This document shows, piece by piece, positions 16,964 to 21,883 of a stretch of DNA of 21,883 bases. This DNA comes from a virus. The notes beneath the pieces were generated by a model. That model was not told the origin of the DNA. It made no database searches and saw only the letters and a list, made by a program, of their open reading frames with translations. The translations under genes were made by a program, and so were the position numbers. The stretch spans positions 1 through 21,883 of the IMG/VR virus record IMGVR_UViG_3300006868_000134; one strand, given 5' to 3'. The first letter of the stretch is position 1, and each line of letters begins with the position of its first letter.

Positions 16964-18973
16964 ATGAGTTATCAATTAAACAGAACAGATGGAACACTAC
17001 TAACAAATTTAATAGATGGGCAAATTGATACTAATAGCACCAATTTAACTCTTGTAGGTAGAAATTATACTGGATACGGCGAAGCGTTTAATGAAAACTT
17101 TATTAGATTGTTAGAAAATTTTGCCAACACTGCTGCACCAAGTAATCCTTTAACAGGACAACTATGGTGGGATACTACAGAACAAAGGCTTAAAGTTTAT
17201 GACGGCACTACATGGAAAGCAAGTGGCGGCCCGTATGTACAAGACACTCAACCACAAATGGTTGCAGGCGATCTATGGATTAATAATTTAACAAATCAAG
17301 TGTATGCCTATGACGGTTCTAATACAATTTTAATAGGCCCTAGTTATACTGCTGCACAAGATACTAGTGGATTTGTAATTGAAACTATTTTAGATAGTAC
17401 TAGTAGATCAAGAACAATAGCAAAATTATACATTGGCGGAACACTATCTGCTGTTGTTAGTGATATTGAATTTACACCTATATATTCTGAAAGAATTTTA
17501 GGATTAGTTACAGATACTAATCCTGAAGGAACAATATCTCAAGGTTTTAATATTATTGATGCAGCTAATTTTAAATTTAGAGGAATTGCAAACTCTGCTA
17601 ATGCACTTGTAACAGCTAATGGTACTATTAGAACTGCTGACAGCTTTTTACCTTCGGACAATAACGGTACTACAATTGGTACACTAACCATCCAAAACCA
17701 AGGTGGCTTAACAATTGGTTTGTCACAAAATAATGTGCAAAAGGTTGTACAAGATCGATTCTATATCGAAAACCAATTAACAAACCATGACATGAGTTTA
17801 AGAGTTAGATCTAGTCAGTTTGAAAGTCTTATTGTTGATGCTGTTTACGTTGATGCCGGTACAGCAAGAGTTGGTATTTTTACAACTGATAGATTACCAG
17901 AATACACATTAGATGTTGAAGGTGATTTGCGTGTAACTGGTAATATGATCATTGAAGGCGACACGTCATTAATTGAAGTAGGAACATTAAGGGTAGAAGA
18001 TAAACACATTGAATTAGCTGCACTTGATGATAGTAGTATTGGTGATGATACTGTTGTAAATGGTGCTGGAATAATTGTAGTTTCAAGAACTGAACAAAAT
18101 GGTGTTTTTGTTAATACTGATAAAACGTTTACTTGGGACTTAACAACACAAGCATGGACGTCTAACCAAAATATTAACTTAGAAAATTTAGGCGATTCAT
18201 ATAAGATTAACGGTGTTGATAAACTAACAGATTCAAGTTTAACTAATATTTTATATGCAACTGATTTAGTCGAAATTGGTACGTTAAATTATTTAAATGT
18301 ACAAAATATGGGCTTTGGCGATGTAAACTCAGGACTTGGCAGTAATGAAATTAGAAATACAGGATCAAACTTAGTATTATCCTCTAACTATGGTTTAACA
18401 TTAACTACAGGAATAACAACACCTACAGTAGGTAGTGTTATTGTTGATGAAAATCAATTTATATCGGGCGTGTCTAAACCAGTTAGTGCAAGAGTAGCAG
18501 CAGCTAGTAGCGGAACATTAACAGAAAATACAGATGATTTTGTTGCTACTAAAGGCTATGTTGATGATGAAGTATTAAATTCTCCTATTACTTTTAGTAT
18601 GGATATTACTGGATTAGGTACAGGTGCTACTTTACAAAATAATATTGCAACATATTTAAATGATCTTTATCCTGCTATACCTGGTAATACTGGTAAAATA
18701 GCAAGAATACACTGTACATCTTATGCCGGAGCAACAGTTAGTGGTATTGTTGTTGATGTAAGAGATGACAATGAACCTAACAATGGAGAAGTATTAACAT
18801 TGTCAAAGAGGTTATTTGATGCAGGAAATACACTTAATGAATCAGCTGTACAAGACGTACAAGCAACTAATACTGCTTCTGGAACTGTTAGCTTAACACC
18901 AGCTAGAACAATGATGGTATTCGAAAGTGATGGAACAATATGGGATTATGTGTCGACGACAACTTATCCGTAA
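16964..18973 (+). CDS. Tail fibre protein (fibre paralogue 2)
   Basis: 669 residues. It starts one base after the preceding stop (TAA-G-ATG) with only a weak GGAC upstream, so translation is probably coupled to the gene before. The N-terminus repeats the shared module: 'GYGEAFNENFIRLLENFAN' (37-55) and two G-x-L-W/Y-D-G hairpins (65-89 and 102-126). 'RVGIFTTDRLPEYTLDVEGD' near residue 302 corresponds to the 'VGI..P..LDV.G' shaft motif. It leads into 'LRVTGNMIIEGD' and 'LRVEDKHIELAALDD' (about 325-360), a segment I recall from marine phage fibres. The C-terminal domain opens with 'ATKGYVDDEV' (528-537) and ends 'FESDGTIWDYVSTTTYP'. There is no collar domain. A receptor-binding fibre on the same attachment module is inferred. 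The receptor is unknown. Confidence 0.83.
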   Translation: MSYQLNRTDGTLLTNLIDGQIDTNSTNLTLVGRNYTGYGEAFNENFIRLLENFANTAAPSNPLTGQLWWDTTEQRLKVYDGTTWKASGGPYVQDTQPQMVAGDLWINNLTNQVYAYDGSNTILIGPSYTAAQDTSGFVIETILDSTSRSRTIAKLYIGGTLSAVVSDIEFTPIYSERILGLVTDTNPEGTISQGFNIIDAANFKFRGIANSANALVTANGTIRTADSFLPSDNNGTTIGTLTIQNQGGLTIGLSQNNVQKVVQDRFYIENQLTNHDMSLRVRSSQFESLIVDAVYVDAGTARVGIFTTDRLPEYTLDVEGDLRVTGNMIIEGDTSLIEVGTLRVEDKHIELAALDDSSIGDDTVVNGAGIIVVSRTEQNGVFVNTDKTFTWDLTTQAWTSNQNINLENLGDSYKINGVDKLTDSSLTNILYATDLVEIGTLNYLNVQNMGFGDVNSGLGSNEIRNTGSNLVLSSNYGLTLTTGITTPTVGSVIVDENQFISGVSKPVSARVAAASSGTLTENTDDFVATKGYVDDEVLNSPITFSMDITGLGTGATLQNNIATYLNDLYPAIPGNTGKIARIHCTSYAGATVSGIVVDVRDDNEPNNGEVLTLSKRLFDAGNTLNESAVQDVQATNTASGTVSLTPARTMMVFESDGTIWDYVSTTTYP

Positions 18974-18978
18974 AATAC

Positions 18979-18986
18979 GATAAATA
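18979..18986 (+). promoter_or_regulatory. Candidate T4-type late promoter before fibre paralogue 3
   Basis: GATAAATA matches TATAAATA at seven of eight positions and lies in the 46-base gap between stop (18971-18973) and start (19020), the widest gap in the window. Initiation about six bases downstream gives a start near 18992 and a leader of about 28 bases carrying AGGGG at 19005-19009, a normal T4 late-gene layout. This suggests the third fibre gene can be transcribed independently of the first two. Confidence 0.6.
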
Positions 18987-19019
18987 ACTTAAAGCACTAT
19001 TATTAGGGGTTTAACGAAG

Positions 19020-20519
19020 ATGGCTTATCAAATTGACAGATACAATAATACAGTTTTAACAATAGTTGAGGACGGTACAGTTGACCAAACTACTGATCTT
19101 AAATTTATTGGTAAAAACTACGCCGGATATGGCGAAATACAAAACGAAAATTTCTTATACTTATTAGAAAACTTTGCAGGTGCAAACCAACCACCACGTG
19201 CAATTAGCGGACAGCTTTGGTTTGATACTGCAAATAGTAAGTTAAAATTCTATGATGGATCTCAGTGGAGGTCAACAGGCGGATCAGCTGTTGGAACAGC
19301 AGCTCCAACAGGTCTTACATCAGGTGATTTTTGGTGGGATAGTGCAAACGATCAGTTGTATGTATATAATGGTAGTGACTTTATATTAATTGGACCTCAA
19401 AACGCCGGCGCAGGCGTAACACAAATGGTAAGCCGAGAAGTTTTAGACATTTTAGGCAACACAAGATCAATTATTGCAGCAACGTTAGAAGATACAGTTG
19501 TTGCTACAGTTAGTAGTGTTGAATTTACGTTAAATGAAGCAACCCCTATTACAGGATTCGATACTATTAAAGCAGGATTTACTTTAGTTAATACAACATC
19601 TGGCACTGGTACATTTGGTTTAGCTAACACTAACGGAAGAACTACTGGAGCCCATAGATATTGGGGTACTTCATCGGCTGCACTAAATCTTGTAAAATCA
19701 GATGGTACACTTTTTTCAGCTGATTCTGTTCTTACTGCAACAGCAGGAGAAACAACAAGATTTGATGACTTAGTTGAGTTTTCAAGTGACGGTATATTAA
19801 TTGGCGATTTCAAAATATACATGGATGGTACTTCTGCGGTATTAGAAAATCAAGCTAGTGTTAACAATGAAATTAGATTTAGAGTTACTAACAACTTAGG
19901 TACTCCTACTACAGTAAGTAAAATGAACATTACAGGACTAATTCCAGGTCTTGACAACACTTATGATATCGGTACTGCTGCACTACGCTGGCAAGATGTG
20001 TATGCTGTTAACTTTGTAGGTGAAGCAACTAAAGCAACAAGTTTGCGTGTAGGAAGTGATTTTAGAACAGCAGCAGTTAGTGCAACAAACAATACAGTAG
20101 CAGTAAGAGATGCTACCGGTAATATTGCCGCAAATTTATTCCAAGGTACTGCAACCGCTGCACGTTATGCTGACTTAGCAGAAAAATACACAACAGATCA
20201 AGAGTATCCAGTAGGAACAGTAATGGCTGTTGGCGGCGAAGTAGAAACTAGAGCAAGTAAAATAGGCGATATAGCAATAGGTGTTATTTCAGATGCTCCT
20301 GCATACTTAATGAATAGCGATGCAGAAGGACAGGCAATTGGTCTTAAAGGCCGCGTTCCGGTTAGAGTTACAGGACCAGTAAGTAAAGGACAGTCTGTAT
20401 ATGTTGCTTCTGAAGAAGGTACTGCATCAACAATAGCATCAAATAGTATGGTAGGAATTGCACTTGAAACTAATAATGATGAAGGTGAAAAACTAGTAGA
20501 ATGTGTGCTAAAAGTTTAA
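19020..20519 (+). CDS. Tail fibre protein with 'YADLAEKY' C-terminal domain (fibre paralogue 3)
   Basis: 499 residues, the shortest of the three fibres. It shares the N-terminal module: 'GYGEIQNENFLYLLENFAG' (36-54), hairpins at 64-88 and 102-126, then 'HRYWGTSSAALNLVKSDGT' (about 212-231). 'YDIGTAALRWQDVYAVNFVG' (about 315-334) resembles the segment that precedes tip or chaperone domains in other fibres. The C-terminal domain, about 381-499, starts with Y383-A-D385-L-A-E388 and contains 'YPVGTVMAVGGEVETRA', 'PAYLMN' and 'GLKGRVPVRVTGPVSKGQ'. I recall this from fibre proteins of many marine phages. The YAD/E-start followed by 'GTV...GG..E' loosely resembles the autoproteolytic chaperone (Peptidase_G2) of phi29 gp12, but I cannot confirm catalytic residues. 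AGGGG lies ten bases before the ATG. Confidence 0.83.
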   Translation: MAYQIDRYNNTVLTIVEDGTVDQTTDLKFIGKNYAGYGEIQNENFLYLLENFAGANQPPRAISGQLWFDTANSKLKFYDGSQWRSTGGSAVGTAAPTGLTSGDFWWDSANDQLYVYNGSDFILIGPQNAGAGVTQMVSREVLDILGNTRSIIAATLEDTVVATVSSVEFTLNEATPITGFDTIKAGFTLVNTTSGTGTFGLANTNGRTTGAHRYWGTSSAALNLVKSDGTLFSADSVLTATAGETTRFDDLVEFSSDGILIGDFKIYMDGTSAVLENQASVNNEIRFRVTNNLGTPTTVSKMNITGLIPGLDNTYDIGTAALRWQDVYAVNFVGEATKATSLRVGSDFRTAAVSATNNTVAVRDATGNIAANLFQGTATAARYADLAEKYTTDQEYPVGTVMAVGGEVETRASKIGDIAIGVISDAPAYLMNSDAEGQAIGLKGRVPVRVTGPVSKGQSVYVASEEGTASTIASNSMVGIALETNNDEGEKLVECVLKV

Positions 20520-20528
20520 GGAATCATC

Positions 20529-21883
20529 ATGGCAGATATAAGTGCAGCAAGACTTAATAACTTACAAGCAAGAATTGAAGCAATTATGGGAAATGGCGCC
20601 GGCCAAAATGGTTACGGTGAAACTATTTCAAGTTACCAAGTTTCTTCAGGAACTGTAATACAAGCTAATGATATTAACTCTATATATGCTGACATAGTTA
20701 GAGCAAGAGTACACCAAGTAGGTGTTTCTCCGCCAGAAATCCAACAACTTATTAGTAATTTAAACGTCATTGCAGATGAAACAAGTTTTTATATTAACGA
20801 TTCGGGTATAACAACTAATGACCCCGGCGGCGCCGAAAAAGGTATTGCTGATTTTGAAAACTTAATGAACTCAGTTGAAGCTGACAAATTTTTAATAGAT
20901 ATTGGCCAAGCAACTTTAGAGTCAGGTACTAGTAGTTCTAGAACTACAGGATGGAATGGAATAATACACCATACATTTAATGTAGTATTTGCAGATGCAG
21001 ATCATCGTAGACATTTTTTTAATAGTGGCGGCGAAATTAGAATAGAAGTTGCAAATGCTAGTGCATCTAGTGCAAAAGGACGTGATTGGGAAGATTTATG
21101 TAGATTAGTTGGTACAGTTAAGTTTAATTATAATAGCACTACTACAACTAGTTCAGGAAGCGGTACAAATACAGGAAACTATGATCTTACTACTTCTTAT
21201 CAAACAATATATACTAAAACAGGTACAGGAACATACAGTGGTGTTTATGCAGGTAATGTATTTAAAATACAAGCTAAAGAACTAACTGCTGATACTATAG
21301 AATTCCGGTTAGAATTTAACGATGCAGTTACATTTAATGTTCCAAGTTCATACATTGATAATAATGTTGACGGGAATTTATCAACTACTGTAAAAAATTA
21401 TAGAGCAGATACATCAAATGTTACAGTAGCAGCACCAACATACACAACAGTCACATCGTTGTCATCATTTGCTACACCAACTCCGCCAGCAGCACCACCG
21501 CCACCGCCACCGCCGCCACCCCCGGCTTGTGTAGATCCTGCTCCTTTCTCAGATTCATTGGCTACATATCAGCCAGGTCAGGTTATAATATACAATGACG
21601 GTAGCATATTTACAAACAGATCATTTGTTATTTCAACTAAAACACCTGAAGCTGCAACAATTGCTGGCTGGTATCTAAGCGATTTGGGTAGACCTGCAGA
21701 GTTAGAAGGATTACAGTATTGGTGGAACTTATGGCAAAGTGCAGGCGAAAGTGCTACTAAAGCCCAATTTGATGTTTCAAAACTGCCCGAAGTTAACAGA
21801 GGCGGCGTTACAGCCGTTTATACATATTGTCAATATTATGGACCGTCAGCGCCACCACCGCCACCACCTGCACCAACTGTTTT
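20529..21883 (+). CDS. Virion structural protein with polyproline linkers and DUF4214-like segment, 3'-partial
   Basis: The frame stays open to the window edge (451 codons visible), and the stop is beyond it. The start at 20529 is set by AAGGAA at 20518-20523, overlapping the previous stop. The N-terminus 'LNNLQARIEAIMGNGAG' followed by 'NGYGETISSYQV' and 'IQANDINSIYADIVRAR' matches a family I recall next to tail fibres in marine T4-like phages. The segment 'ADADHRRHFFNSGGEIRIEV' (about 155-174) is a conserved virion motif in that family. Ten consecutive prolines at 323-332 and six at 442-447 flank a Cys-starting unit of about 108 residues containing 'GWYLSDLGRPAELEGLQYWW' (380-399), the Y..LGR....GL.YW pattern of DUF4214. 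An appendage or fibre-associated role is inferred. Further linker-domain repeats may follow outside the window. Confidence 0.82.
   Translation, partial: MADISAARLNNLQARIEAIMGNGAGQNGYGETISSYQVSSGTVIQANDINSIYADIVRARVHQVGVSPPEIQQLISNLNVIADETSFYINDSGITTNDPGGAEKGIADFENLMNSVEADKFLIDIGQATLESGTSSSRTTGWNGIIHHTFNVVFADADHRRHFFNSGGEIRIEVANASASSAKGRDWEDLCRLVGTVKFNYNSTTTTSSGSGTNTGNYDLTTSYQTIYTKTGTGTYSGVYAGNVFKIQAKELTADTIEFRLEFNDAVTFNVPSSYIDNNVDGNLSTTVKNYRADTSNVTVAAPTYTTVTSLSSFATPTPPAAPPPPPPPPPPACVDPAPFSDSLATYQPGQVIIYNDGSIFTNRSFVISTKTPEAATIAGWYLSDLGRPAELEGLQYWWNLWQSAGESATKAQFDVSKLPEVNRGGVTAVYTYCQYYGPSAPPPPPPAPTV
21495..21524 (+). repeat. Polyproline tract 1 (ten Pro codons, CCN repeat)
   Basis: Ten consecutive proline codons (mostly CCA and CCG) make a GC-rich island in AT-rich DNA and encode a stiff linker before the DUF4214-like unit. 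A shorter run of six Pro codons follows at 21852-21869. Confidence 0.95.
21852..21869 (+). repeat. Polyproline tract 2 (six Pro codons)
   Basis: Six consecutive proline codons near the window edge follow 'YYGPSA'. With the tract at 21495-21524 they bracket the DUF4214-like unit, so linker and domain probably alternate. Confidence 0.9.

Noticed and set aside
18974-19019. Terminator in the gap before fibre 3
   Set aside because: No GC-rich stem followed by a U-run can be drawn. The gap is better explained by a promoter and leader.
19397-19822. Antisense frame of 141 codons under fibre 3
   Set aside because: It mirrors the sense codon pattern of the fibre gene and has no recognisable motif or start signal. 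The same holds for the antisense frames at 16077-16397, 14089-14349, 9644-9922 and 7055-7315.
14857-20519. Diversity-generating retroelement acting on the fibre tips
   Set aside because: No reverse transcriptase, template repeat or adenine-biased near-repeat pair was seen in the window.
1-21883. tRNA genes, CRISPR arrays, insertion sequences or integrase genes
   Set aside because: None was seen. The window is almost wholly coding for structural proteins on one strand.

Overview
This window looks like a piece of an AT-rich marine T4-like myovirus genome, of the cyanomyovirus or pelagimyophage type. Every gene lies on the + strand and they are packed end to end. Every protein is a virion structural or adsorption protein of the kinds known in that group. 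The candidate promoters resemble T4-type late promoters. The host cannot be fixed from this stretch. The low GC (roughly one third by eye) would suit SAR11/Pelagibacter or Prochlorococcus.

Layout: (1) 3-14222 is one giant open frame that enters from upstream of the window. At least 4,739 residues are visible, and its true start lies outside. It is a mosaic: a conserved marine-phage N-terminal region, several carbohydrate-binding-like WxxxxxY modules, a seven-bladed FG-GAP-type beta-propeller with large insertions, GSGY repeats, and a C-terminal string of beta-sandwich repeats. (2) 14242-14844 encodes a 200-residue conserved structural protein. (3) 14857-16962, 16964-18973 and 19020-20519 are three consecutive tail-fibre-type paralogues. 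They share about 300 N-terminal residues and then diverge into a phage tail-collar tip, a 'DKxIEL / ATKxYVDDE' tip, and a 'YADLAEKY' C-terminal domain. (4) 20529-21883 is a 3'-truncated structural protein with polyproline linkers around a DUF4214-like segment.

Two intergenic octamers one base from the T4 late consensus TATAAATA lie just before the 200-residue gene and before the third fibre gene. They suggest late transcription dependent on a sigma55/gp33/gp45-like system, in at least two overlapping units. The genes probably act together at the baseplate periphery: the giant protein as scaffold or adhesin, the 200-residue protein as a possible connector, and the three fibre paralogues as alternative receptor-binding proteins on a common attachment module.

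No tRNA, CRISPR array, insertion sequence, integrase or clear terminator was seen. No stretch longer than 50 bases lacks a gene.
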